In this document: piece by piece, positions 29,705-37,091 of the stretch
How the letters are laid out: each line of letters starts with the position of its first letter
Position numbering within the stretch: position 1 is the stretch's first letter
Source: DASXMR01 sp036495525
GTDB lineage: Bacteria > Actinomycetota > Actinomycetes > Streptosporangiales > Streptosporangiaceae
Direction: 5' to 3'
Length of the DNA stretch: 52,114 nucleotides
Assembly: GCA_036495525.1 (NCBI GenBank)
Contig: DASXMR010000083.1
Location: forward strand, 1 to 52,114
Notes under the pieces: model-generated
What the model saw: only the letters and a program-made list of their open reading frames with translations
Databases searched by the model: none
Told to the model about the DNA's origin: nothing
Program-made: the position numbers and the translations under genes

Positions 29705-30349
29705 GTGCGCAGCGAAATGCCAGAGCCGTTGCGCCGTGCCGCCGAGGCGGCGCGGGGATTCATGCCGCCCGACGAGGGCCTGGCCCTGTACGAGACCGCG
29801 GCCGAGTATTCGGCCGTCGGGCCCATCGCCGAGATAGGCACGTACTGCGGTAAGTCAGCCATCTACCTGGCGGCCGCAGCCAGCGCGGCCGGGCAGGCGC
29901 TGCTGACGGTCGACCACCACCGCGGCTCGGAGGAGAACCAGCCCGGCTGGGAGTACCACGACGCCGGGCTGGTGGATCTGGCCACCGGCAGGCTGGACAC
30001 GCTGCCGCATTTCCGCTCGACGCTCGCCGCGGCCGGGCTTGAAGAGCATGTCATCGCCATCGTCGGCCGGTCGGCCGCGGTCGCCGCGCTGTGGCGCACT
30101 CCGCTCGGGATGCTGTTCATCGACGGCGGTCACAGCATGGCGGCGGCAACGACGGACTACGAGGGCTGGGCGCCGTGGGTGGCCAGGGGCGGGGCGCTGG
30201 CCATTCACGACGTGTTCGCTGACCCGGCGGACGGGGGCAGGCCGCCGTACGAGATTTACCGGCGCGCCCTCGGCTCGGGCGCGTTCACGGAGGTCAGGGT
30301 GCAGGGCTCGCTGCGCGTACTTGAGCGGACCGGCGAGGGCACCGGCTGA
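29705..30349 (+). CDS. Class I SAM-dependent methyltransferase (Methyltransf_24-like)
   Basis: A 214-residue Rossmann-fold methyltransferase. Motif I is IAEIGTYCGKSAIYLAAAA; the post-I acidic residue lies in LLTVDHHRGSEENQPGWEYH; the metal- or substrate-binding FIDGGHSMAAATTDYEGWA and LAIHDVFADP are typical of Methyltransf_24 sugar or small-molecule O-methyltransferases. Substrate unknown. GTG 29705 is likely leaderless; ATG 29717 is an alternative. It points toward the toroid/methyltransferase/GT4 operon and its stop abuts that operon's last stop with zero spacing (shared TGATCA). The grouping suggests a common glycan or lipid pathway, but this is inference. Confidence 0.85.
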   Translation: MRSEMPEPLRRAAEAARGFMPPDEGLALYETAAEYSAVGPIAEIGTYCGKSAIYLAAAASAAGQALLTVDHHRGSEENQPGWEYHDAGLVDLATGRLDTLPHFRSTLAAAGLEEHVIAIVGRSAAVAALWRTPLGMLFIDGGHSMAAATTDYEGWAPWVARGGALAIHDVFADPADGGRPPYEIYRRALGSGAFTEVRVQGSLRVLERTGEGTG

Positions 30350-31498
30350 TCACGCGCTGCAGCCGCAGCCTGCCCGGCTGGCCGGCCCGAGCACGGCGGA
30401 GGGCGTTCCGGTGTCGCGGAAGATCGCCGAGCCGCCGGTCGCGCCGGATAGCGCGTCGGCGGCGAGCACGACGGCAGCCGCCGTCCAGCTGCTCTGCTCG
30501 GCCGGGAAGTGCGCCAGGTTCCGGAACTGCCAGCCGGTCCAGTAGCCGCCGTCCTCGCCGCGCAAGTGCTGGATCTGCCCGAACTGCCGCAGCGCGGCCT
30601 GGCGGTCGCCGATCGCGTCGAGCGCGATGGCCAGCTCGCAGGTCTCAGCGCCGGTGACCCACGGCTCGTCGCTGACGCAGCGAACGCCGAGATCCGGCAC
30701 GACGAAGGTATCCCAGTCCTGGTCCAGCCGCTGCCTGCCTGGCTGACCGCGCAGCGGCCCGGCGAGCACGGGGTAGTACCAGTCCATCGAGAACCTGCTC
30801 TTGTCGGCGAAAGCGGCCGGATGGCAGGCCACCGCGTGCCCGAGCTGATCGGCGGCCAGTTCCCAGTCCGGCTGCGGCTGGCCGGCGTGGTCGGCCAGCG
30901 CGATCGCGCAGCGCAGGCTCTGGTAGATGCTTGAGCTGCCAGCCAGCAGCGCATAGCTGTCCGGCCGGCCGTCCGCTTGCCGCCGCCAGATGATCTCGCC
31001 GCCGCTGCGCTGCAGCCCGAGGGCGAACTCGATGCCCGCCAGGACCGTGGGCCACATCAGCGCGGCGAACGCCTCGTCGCCGGTGACCTGCAGCTCGTGC
31101 CAGACGCCGACGGCTGGGTAGGCCGCGTGATTGCTCTCTGCCGCCTGACCCTCCGGCGAGGAGTCGGCCAGGAACCTGGGCCAGGCTCCGTCCGGTCGCT
31201 GCGCCGAGCGCAGCCATTCGTAGCCCCGCCTGGCCGGCTCGCGCAGGCCGCAGGCGCTGAGCGCCATCAGGCACTCGACGTGATTCCACGCGTCCACATG
31301 ACCGTCCGGCCAGCCGATCGCCCCTGAGGCCTGCTGTGCCGCCGCGATGCTCCGCCCGGTGGCCAGCAGCTGGTCGGCGGTCAGGATCCCGGCCACCTCG
31401 GGTAGCCAGCTCTCACGTGCCCGGCCAGGGCTGGCCGGCCTGCCTGGCTCGCCCTGGTGCTGGCCGGTGACCCGCGCGCCGGTCAGTCCGTCAGGCAC
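30350..31498 (-). CDS. Alpha/alpha-toroid protein, prenyltransferase/squalene-cyclase repeat-like
   Basis: A 382-residue soluble protein built of QW-like helical-toroid repeats: AAAQQASGAIGWPDGHVDAW, LRSAQRPDGAWPRFL and HLRGEDGGYWTGWQF. Such folds occur in squalene cyclases, protein prenyltransferase beta chains and some carbohydrate enzymes. The DxDD motif of class II cyclases is not visible, so cyclase activity is doubtful; the conserved-looking DSYALLAGSSSIYQSLRCAI and HFPAEQSSWTAAAVVLA suggest an enzyme active cavity. Function unknown. The GTG start overlaps the upstream methyltransferase stop by eight bases, and the methyltransferase overlaps GT4, forming a tight operon. Confidence 0.75.
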   Translation of the reverse strand: MPDGLTGARVTGQHQGEPGRPASPGRARESWLPEVAGILTADQLLATGRSIAAAQQASGAIGWPDGHVDAWNHVECLMALSACGLREPARRGYEWLRSAQRPDGAWPRFLADSSPEGQAAESNHAAYPAVGVWHELQVTGDEAFAALMWPTVLAGIEFALGLQRSGGEIIWRRQADGRPDSYALLAGSSSIYQSLRCAIALADHAGQPQPDWELAADQLGHAVACHPAAFADKSRFSMDWYYPVLAGPLRGQPGRQRLDQDWDTFVVPDLGVRCVSDEPWVTGAETCELAIALDAIGDRQAALRQFGQIQHLRGEDGGYWTGWQFRNLAHFPAEQSSWTAAAVVLAADALSGATGGSAIFRDTGTPSAVLGPASRAGCGCSA

Positions 31499-32267
31499 TG
31501 GCAGGCACCTCGCGGCCCGCAGGTCGGCCGGCCACGGTGACGGGCGCGCTGACGCTGGCCGCCCGCACCGCGTAGACCACGACGCTCTTGCCGATCAGCG
31601 GGTTAAGCGCACGGTCGGCCAGCCGGGTGACGGGAGGCGCGCGCATGATGTCCCAGACCAGCATGCGGTGATAGGCGCGGGCCGCCGGGTGATCGTCGTC
31701 GTGCACGCCGACCGCGCACTTCAGCCACCAGTACGGCGAGTGCAGCGCGTGCGCGTGGTGATGGCCGGTCACCTGCAGCCCGGCCCGGCGCAGCTTGGTC
31801 TCCAGCTCGGGGCGGGTGAAGATGCGCACGTGCCCGCCGGGCACGTTGTGATAGTCGTCGGACAGCCGCCAGCAGATCCGCTCCGGCAGCCAGGCGGGCA
31901 CGGTCACCGCGGCCACCCCGCCGGGCCGCAGTACCCGGCTGATCTCGTTCATCGCAGCCTGGTCAGCCCCGATGTGCTCGAGCACCTCGGCGGCGATGAC
32001 CCGGCTGAAGCTGGCGTCGGGGAACGGCATCGCGGTCGCGTCGGCGGTCACCGTCTCGCCGCTCCCGCCGCTCGCGATCTCGCCCGCCTCGCGCATGGCG
32101 GCGAACATCCCCCGCACCGAGCGCAGCTCGGCGGCGTCGGTATCCAGCGCCACCACGTTCCCGCCGCGGCGCAGCACCTCGAACGCGTGCCGGCCAGCGC
32201 CGCAGCCGAGGTCGAGCACCCGCTCGCCTGGCCTCAGGCCGAGCCGTCCGAAGTCAACGGTCAGCAC
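31491..32267 (-). CDS. Class I SAM-dependent methyltransferase (UbiE/Methyltransf_11 type)
   Basis: A 258-residue methyltransferase. Motif I is VLDLGCGAGRHAFEVLRRGG, the acidic ribose-binding residue is in VVALDTDAAEL, and later motifs include TADATAMPFPDASFSRVIA and RVLRPGGVAAVTVP. The C-terminal half is unusual, with HHHAHALHSPYWWLKCAVG and an aromatic region likely to touch the membrane or a hydrophobic substrate. GTG 32267 begins VLTVDFGRLGLRPGERVLD and overlaps the GT4 stop by 14 bases; the much longer in-frame extension upstream merely shadows GT4. Middle gene of the three-gene operon; substrate unknown. Confidence 0.87.
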   Translation of the reverse strand: MLTVDFGRLGLRPGERVLDLGCGAGRHAFEVLRRGGNVVALDTDAAELRSVRGMFAAMREAGEIASGGSGETVTADATAMPFPDASFSRVIAAEVLEHIGADQAAMNEISRVLRPGGVAAVTVPAWLPERICWRLSDDYHNVPGGHVRIFTRPELETKLRRAGLQVTGHHHAHALHSPYWWLKCAVGVHDDDHPAARAYHRMLVWDIMRAPPVTRLADRALNPLIGKSVVVYAVRAASVSAPVTVAGRPAGREVPASA

Positions 32268-33543
32268 CGGCCGCCCTGCCGATCGCGGACAGGTACTCGG
32301 CCACCGTGGCCCTGGCCACGGCCGGCCAGGCGAACCGCTCCTGCACCCTGGCGAGCGCCGCGGCTGACAGTCGCTCCCGCTCCCGCGCCGAGTCATGCAG
32401 CAGCCGCAGCGCGGCCGCCAGCTCCTCGGCATCACCTGGCCGTACCAGCAGCGCGGCGTCGCCGGTGACCTCCGGCAGCGCGCCGGTCCTGCTGGCCACC
32501 AGCGGCGTGCCCGAGGCCATGTGCTCGACCGCCGGCAGCGAGAAGCCCTCGTACAGCGAGGGGACGGCAGCGATCTGCGCGCTCGCCACCAGCTGGGCCA
32601 GCTCGATGTCGCTGATCCCGGTGATGAACTGCACCCGCTCACCGAGGGCCAGCTCGCTGACTAGCCGCTCAGTCGGCCCGCCAGGCGCTGGCCGGCCGAC
32701 GACGGTGAGCGTGACGTCCCGCTCGGTGCTCAGCTTGGCGAATGCGCGCAGCAGCGTCGCCACGCCCTTCACCGGGGAGTCAGCGCTGGCCACGGCCACG
32801 ATCCGGCCGGGCACCCGGCGGCCTGGCCTGGGGTGGAACAGCCGGGTGTCGACGCCCAGCGGGATCACGTGCACGTCCTTCGCTGGCACCAGGAAGTCAC
32901 GCACGATGTCGGCTTTCGAGGACTGCGAGCCGGTGAGCACCGGACCGACCCGGCGGGCGACCCGGCCCTGCATCCGGACGAACGAGTACCAGCGCCGCTT
33001 GGTCAGCCGCGACCAGCCCCTGGCGGCGGCGAGCTCGATCCGCCGGTCCACGCTGATCGGGTGGTGGATGCTGGTCACCAGCGGCATGCCGAGCCGGGGG
33101 ATGCGCAGCATGCCGTAGGCGAGCACCTGGTTGTCGTGCACGATGTCGAAGTCACCCTGCCGCTGCCGCAGTGCGCGCAGCGCGCGCAGGCTGAAGGTCA
33201 GGGGCTCGGGGAAGGCCCCGGTCCACATCGCGGCGACCTCGAGGACGTCGATCAGGTCGCGGAACTCGCCCGGCCGGGGGGTGCGGAACGGGTCGTCGTC
33301 ACGGTACAGGTCCAGGCTCGGCACTTCGCGCAGCAGCGGGCCCGGCTCGAGCTGCGGATACGGCTGCCCGGAGAACACCTCCACGTGGTGCCCGAGCGCG
33401 GCCAGCTCCCTGGACAGGTGCCGCAGGTAGATGCCCTGGCCGCCGCAGTGCGGCTTGCTCCGGTAGGACAGCAGCGCGACGCGGAGCTGGCGGTCAGCCG
33501 GCGGGGCGCCGGGGACGCGGCCCGGTGCTGGAGTGCTGCTCAC
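32254..33543 (-). CDS. Family 4 glycosyltransferase
   Basis: A 429-residue retaining GT-B glycosyltransferase. The N-terminal acceptor domain starts LRVALLSYRSKPHCGGQGIYLRHLSREL (glycine loop); the C-terminal nucleotide-sugar domain shows VASADSPVKGVATLLRAFA and the E-x7-E motif in PSLYEGFSLPAVEH. These are standard GT4 features for transfer from GDP- or UDP-sugars. First gene of the operon GT4, methyltransferase, toroid protein, with overlapping reading frames. The divergent GDP-mannose 4,6-dehydratase gene 218 bases away could supply a GDP-6-deoxysugar donor; that link is inferred. Start GTG; the first 20 residues are disordered. Confidence 0.9.
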   Translation of the reverse strand: MSSTPAPGRVPGAPPADRQLRVALLSYRSKPHCGGQGIYLRHLSRELAALGHHVEVFSGQPYPQLEPGPLLREVPSLDLYRDDDPFRTPRPGEFRDLIDVLEVAAMWTGAFPEPLTFSLRALRALRQRQGDFDIVHDNQVLAYGMLRIPRLGMPLVTSIHHPISVDRRIELAAARGWSRLTKRRWYSFVRMQGRVARRVGPVLTGSQSSKADIVRDFLVPAKDVHVIPLGVDTRLFHPRPGRRVPGRIVAVASADSPVKGVATLLRAFAKLSTERDVTLTVVGRPAPGGPTERLVSELALGERVQFITGISDIELAQLVASAQIAAVPSLYEGFSLPAVEHMASGTPLVASRTGALPEVTGDAALLVRPGDAEELAAALRLLHDSARERERLSAAALARVQERFAWPAVARATVAEYLSAIGRAAGADR

Positions 33544-33761
33544 GCGGGTGCGCCTCCTCGTCTGCCGCTGGCTGCCGCATCCTGCCTGGCCCGCCCGGGT
33601 GACCTCTCAGGCAGCGAACATTACCAGCTAGTACCTTGCGTGCCCTGGCGCACCAGCAGTATGGCCAGGGGGTACTGGCGGCCGCTGCCTGCCGGTATGC
33701 TGCCGCGACGAGCCAAGCCAGCGGCCAAGGCCTGCCTGGCGGACAGGAGCGGAGGCAGCAG

Positions 33762-34808
33762 CTGACACGCCGAGCGCTGATCACCGGGATCACCGGGCAG
33801 GACGGGTCCTACCTGGCCGAGTACCTGACCGCCCAGGGATATGAGGTGTGGGGGCTGGTCCGCGGCCAGGCCAACCCGCGGGTCCGTCAGCTGCGGCAGC
33901 TGCTCGGCGATGTCCGGCTCGTCCGCGGTGACCTGCTCGATCAGGGCAGCCTGATCTCCGCTGTCGAGCGGGTGCAGCCAGACGAGGTGTACAACCTCGC
34001 CGCCATTTCCTATGTGCCGATGTCCTGGCAGCAGGCGGAGCTCACCGGCGAGGTCACCGGGCTCGGCGTGCTGCGAGTGCTTGAGGCGATCAGGGTGTGC
34101 AGCGGGATCAGCGCGTCGCGCAGCCCGGCCCGCGGTCAGATCCGCTTCTACCAGGCATCTTCGTCGGAGATGTTCGGCAAGGTACGCGAGTCGCCGCAGA
34201 CCGAGCGCACCTCGTTCCATCCGCGCAGCCCGTACGGCGTGGCCAAGGCCTACGGGCACTTCCTGACCCAGAACTACCGCGAGTCCTACGGCATGTTCGC
34301 TGTGTCGGGGATCCTGTTCAATCACGAGTCGCCGCGCCGGGGCGCGGAGTTCGTCACCCGCAAGGTGTCCCTCGGCGTGGCCAAGATCAAGCTGGGCTAC
34401 GAGAAGCAGCTGCGGCTCGGCAACCTGGCGGCGCGACGCGACTGGGGCTTCGCCGGCGACTACGTGCGCGCCATGCACATGATGCTGGCCCGTTCCGAGC
34501 CTGCCGACTTCGTGATCGGCACCGGGGTGACGCACTCGGTGGAGGAGATGCTAGAGCGCGCGTTCGGCACGGCCGGCCTTGACTGGCGCGACCACGTCGT
34601 CACCGATGCCGCGTTCATCCGCCGGGCCGAGGTGGACGAGCTGTGCGCCGACCCGTCGCTGGCCAGGGATGAGCTTGGCTGGGAGCCGAAGATCGGCTTC
34701 GAGGAGCTGATCTCGATGATTGTTGAGGCCGACATCAAGCTGCTGGCTTCCGGCGGCCACGCGGAGGACTCGTTCGGCCTGTACGGCTCTGACGGCTGGA
34801 CAGACTGA
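33762..34808 (+). CDS. gmd: GDP-mannose 4,6-dehydratase, apparent CTG start
   Basis: A 348-residue extended SDR. Features: NAD-binding GITGQDGSYLAEYL (Gly9, Gly12, Gly15), FYQASSSEMFGKVRESPQTE, the catalytic Tyr-x3-Lys in SPYGVAKAYGHF and FNHESPRRGAEFVTRK. It converts GDP-mannose to GDP-4-keto-6-deoxymannose, precursor of rhamnose, fucose or related deoxysugars; no later pathway enzyme is nearby. Start: family members begin M-x-RALITGITGQDG. The only codon at that place is CTG 33762, preceded by GGAGG six bases upstream. No ATG, GTG or TTG occurs in frame between it and a TTG at 33636, which has no ribosome-binding site and adds 42 non-homologous residues. Divergent from the GT4 operon. Confidence 0.88.
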   Translation: MTRRALITGITGQDGSYLAEYLTAQGYEVWGLVRGQANPRVRQLRQLLGDVRLVRGDLLDQGSLISAVERVQPDEVYNLAAISYVPMSWQQAELTGEVTGLGVLRVLEAIRVCSGISASRSPARGQIRFYQASSSEMFGKVRESPQTERTSFHPRSPYGVAKAYGHFLTQNYRESYGMFAVSGILFNHESPRRGAEFVTRKVSLGVAKIKLGYEKQLRLGNLAARRDWGFAGDYVRAMHMMLARSEPADFVIGTGVTHSVEEMLERAFGTAGLDWRDHVVTDAAFIRRAEVDELCADPSLARDELGWEPKIGFEELISMIVEADIKLLASGGHAEDSFGLYGSDGWTD

Positions 34809-34895
34809 CTCAGCTGGGCGGCTGGCTCCGTCGTCCCGGTACAGGCGGGCCATAGCAGCTGTCCGAGCACGCGGCAATTACGAAGGCGCCATGGC

Positions 34896-34925
34896 TTGAC
34901 AGGAAACCAAATGGTTTCCTATTGT
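34896..34925 (+). promoter_or_regulatory. ArsR-type operator-promoter with leaderless start
   Basis: Consensus -35 TTGACA (34896-34901), 18-base spacer, -10 TATTGT (34920-34925). The spacer is filled by a perfect 9-2-9 inverted repeat AGGAAACCAAATGGTTTCCT (34901-34920) touching both hexamers. Expected transcription start is at 34932-34933, exactly the GTG of the ArsR-SRPBCC gene. Occupancy by the encoded ArsR domain would block polymerase, giving simple autorepression. Confidence 0.88.
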
Positions 34926-34932
34926 GAGTGAC

Positions 34933-35691
34933 GTGGATCTTGTGTTCCGGGCGCTCGCCGACCCGACCCGCCGGGCGCTGCTGGATGAGCTGTTCGCCCG
35001 CGACGGTCAGACGCTCGTGTCACTCACGGCGGGGCACGACATGACCCGCATCGCCGTAGCGAAGCACCTCAAGGTCCTCGAGGACGCCGGGCTCGTCGTG
35101 AGCCGGCGCAGCGGCCGCGAGAAGCTGCACTACCTCAATCCGGTCCCGATCCGCCAGGTCCACGACCGGTGGGTCAGCAAGTACGCCGAGCCGTGGGCTG
35201 CCGGACTCATCGGCCTGAAGCACGAGCTGGAGGATCAGATGGAGAAGGTCTTCGAGATCTACATCCGCACCACGCCCGAGCGGCTGTGGGAGGCGATCAC
35301 CGATCCGGTGATCAGGTCGAAGTACCAGTTCGGCGCCTCGATTGAGTCCGACTGGACCGCAGGCTCGCCCTACCGGCTCGGTCACCCGGCAGCTGGACGC
35401 CCGCTGGTCGAGGGCGAGAACCTGGTCGTCGAGCGGCCAACCCGGCTCGTGCAGTCGATGCGCGCCTGCTGGGGCGCGGATGCGGAGCGGGCCGGCACTT
35501 CCCGGCTGACGTGGCTGATCGAGCCCGTCGGCGACTCGTGCCGGCTGACGGTCACCCACGATCAGCTGCCGTCCGACGCGCCGGCCGAGCTGTACGGGGG
35601 ATGGCCGATGATCCTGTCCGGGCTGAAGACGTGGCTCGAGACCGGCCAGACTCTCACCACCCCCGGCTCCCTCATATACCAGCAGCAGTAA
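34933..35691 (+). CDS. ArsR-family HTH fused to an SRPBCC/AHSA1 domain
   Basis: A 252-residue fusion. Residues 1-90 are an ArsR winged helix (FRALADPTRRALLDELF, then TRIAVAKHLKVLEDAGLV and SRRSGREKLHYLN). After a short helix (GLKHELEDQMEKV) comes an AHSA1-type START-like domain (IYIRTTPERLWEAITDPVI to WPMILSGLKTWLETG), which in this family binds hydrophobic ligands. It is probably a one-component sensor repressing its own operon, with ligand held by the SRPBCC part. GTG 34933 is chosen because the promoter predicts transcription to begin there; GTG 34924 lies inside the -10. A VOC protein follows 36 bases later, a frequent pairing. Ligand unknown. Confidence 0.9.
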   Translation: MDLVFRALADPTRRALLDELFARDGQTLVSLTAGHDMTRIAVAKHLKVLEDAGLVVSRRSGREKLHYLNPVPIRQVHDRWVSKYAEPWAAGLIGLKHELEDQMEKVFEIYIRTTPERLWEAITDPVIRSKYQFGASIESDWTAGSPYRLGHPAAGRPLVEGENLVVERPTRLVQSMRACWGADAERAGTSRLTWLIEPVGDSCRLTVTHDQLPSDAPAELYGGWPMILSGLKTWLETGQTLTTPGSLIYQQQ

Positions 35692-35727
35692 GCCGTTCGC
35701 CCGCATCAGCGAAGCGAGGAGATAGTC

Positions 35728-36099
35728 ATGTCCAAGACCACCATCACCGACATCGGCACCGTGGGCATCGGAGTCAGCGACCAGGACAGGGCGGCCGAGT
35801 TCTTCGTCGGCACGCTCGGTTTCGAGAAGCGGCTCGACGTGCGGATGGGGGAGAGCTTCCGCTGGCTCACGGTCGCAGCCCCGAGCGCGTCCACCTCGGT
35901 CGCCCTGATCGCCAGGCCGGACAGCGGGACCGACACGGGCATCCGGTTCATTGTTCCCGACGCCGCGTCCGAGCACGCCGCCATGCGGCAGCGCGGTGTC
36001 GAGGTCGGGGACCTGCTGCGGTGGCCAGGTGTGCCGCCCATGTTCGAGTTCTCCGACCCGGACGGGAACAAGTTCGAGATCGTCGAGGCCAGCGCCTGA
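35728..36099 (+). CDS. VOC-family (glyoxalase/dioxygenase-like) protein
   Basis: A 123-residue vicinal-oxygen-chelate protein with two beta-alpha-beta-beta-beta modules: DIGTVGIGVSDQDRAAEFFVGTLGFEKRLD, and GIRFIVPDAASEHAAMRQRGVEV ending FEFSDPDGNKFEIVEA. The terminal DPDGN-x4-E motif is typical. The first metal position of glyoxalase I (usually His in the first module) is not obvious here (Gly-Val-Gly), so a binding or resistance role is as likely as catalysis. GAGGAG lies six to seven bases before the ATG. Cotranscribed with the ArsR-SRPBCC gene and presumably derepressed by the same ligand. A hairpin follows the stop. Confidence 0.88.
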   Translation: MSKTTITDIGTVGIGVSDQDRAAEFFVGTLGFEKRLDVRMGESFRWLTVAAPSASTSVALIARPDSGTDTGIRFIVPDAASEHAAMRQRGVEVGDLLRWPGVPPMFEFSDPDGNKFEIVEASA

Positions 36100-36104
36100 G
36101 CTGT

Positions 36105-36122
36105 CCGGCGCTGCCGCGCCGG
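36105..36122. terminator. Hairpin after the ArsR/VOC operon
   Basis: CCGGCGC (36105-36111) pairs with GCGCCGG (36116-36122) over a four-base TGCC loop. It starts five bases after the VOC stop and lies between that gene and the convergent VIT-family gene. Confidence 0.65.
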
Positions 36123-36143
36123 CACTCCTGGGTCTCGTTCTAG

Positions 36144-36887
36144 CTAGTGCAGGGCCGCGCCAACAAGGTGGCCGATGCCGTAGGTGAGCGCCGCCGCCAC
36201 GCTGGCGAGCAGCAGCTGGCGCACCGCTCCGCGCCAGAAGGGCAGCTCGGTGAAGCGAGACACCAGCCCGCCGCCAGCGAAGGCGGCGACCGCCGCCAGC
36301 ACCAGCGCGGCGGCCAGCGAGGAGAATCCGAGCAGATAAGGCAGCAGCGGGATCAGCGCCCCGACGGCGAAAGTCACCAGCGACGCCGTCGCGGCGGTCA
36401 CCGGCGAGGGCAGGTCCTGATGATCAACCCCCAGCTCCTCGCGCACGTGCACGCGCAAGGCCTGCTCCATATTCGCTGACATCTGCCCGGCCACCCGGTC
36501 GGCCAGCTCAGCGTCCACGCCGCGGCTGCGGAACACCTCGGCTAGCTCGCGCCGCTCAGCCTCCGGGTTATTCTGCAGCTCAGCGCGCTCTTTCCGGACC
36601 TCGGAGGCGACCAGCTCGTTCTGCGAGGACACCGACACGTACTCGCCGGTGGCCATCGAGAACGCGCCGGCCGCCAGCCCGGCCAGGCCAGTCAGGATCA
36701 GCGCGTGCCGGGCACCGCCGCCGCCGCCAACGCCGGCGATCAGCGACACGTTGGTGATCAGCCCGTCCATCGCGCCGAACACGGCGGGCCGCAGCCAGCC
36801 CCCCGACACGTCACGATGGGTGTGCACGTCCTGGTGGGCAGCAGGCTGGGTGCCGCGGCCGCCAGCGCCGACGGCGGGACCGGTCAT
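36144..36887 (-). CDS. VIT1/CCC1-family transporter
   Basis: A 247-residue membrane protein. Diagnostic parts are GWLRPAVFGAMDGLITNVSLIAGV (helix 1), GLAAGAFSMATGEYVSVSSQNEL (helix 2 with the metal-binding Met/Glu region), a cytoplasmic charged helix hairpin (EVRKERAELQNNPEAERREL onward), and three more helices. VIT1/CCC1 proteins move Fe2+ or Mn2+ out of the cytosol. Unlike ferritin-fused versions, there is no ferritin domain. ATG 36887 is selected because AGAGGTGAG lies about nine bases upstream; upstream in-frame codons are non-homologous. It is convergent with the VOC gene and about 200 bases from the end of the ABC operon. Confidence 0.88.
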   Translation of the reverse strand: MTGPAVGAGGRGTQPAAHQDVHTHRDVSGGWLRPAVFGAMDGLITNVSLIAGVGGGGGARHALILTGLAGLAAGAFSMATGEYVSVSSQNELVASEVRKERAELQNNPEAERRELAEVFRSRGVDAELADRVAGQMSANMEQALRVHVREELGVDHQDLPSPVTAATASLVTFAVGALIPLLPYLLGFSSLAAALVLAAVAAFAGGGLVSRFTELPFWRGAVRQLLLASVAAALTYGIGHLVGAALH

Positions 36888-37026
36888 CGCTTGACGCTCA
36901 CCTCTCGGGTACCCGAACGCCCGGCGGCCGGGCGCACTCCAGTCTATGAACGCGGGATCCTCGGGCGGCCCGCCCGGTGCCGGACCAGACCACGCGCGGA
37001 CTTGAAGCGGCCAGGCAGCAAACGCA

Positions 37027-37082
37027 GGCCGGCCGGGACCGTCCTGCGTCCCGGCCGGCCACCTGCCCGGTTCAGCGGGCAG
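37027..37082 (-). terminator. Tandem hairpin terminators of the peptide ABC operon
   Basis: Reading on the minus strand after the binding-protein stop at 37092: first a 7-base-pair stem CTGCCCG/CGGGCAG (37063-37069 with 37076-37082), then a perfect 13-base-pair stem GGCCGGCCGGGAC (37027-37039) with its complement at 37048-37060 over an eight-base loop. Neither has a U-tract. Confidence 0.75.
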
Positions 37083-37091
37083 CAAGCACGC

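Noticed and set aside
34924..34926. GTG start for the ArsR-SRPBCC gene nine bases upstream of the chosen one
   Set aside because: It overlaps the -10 hexamer, so it would lie outside the predicted transcript.
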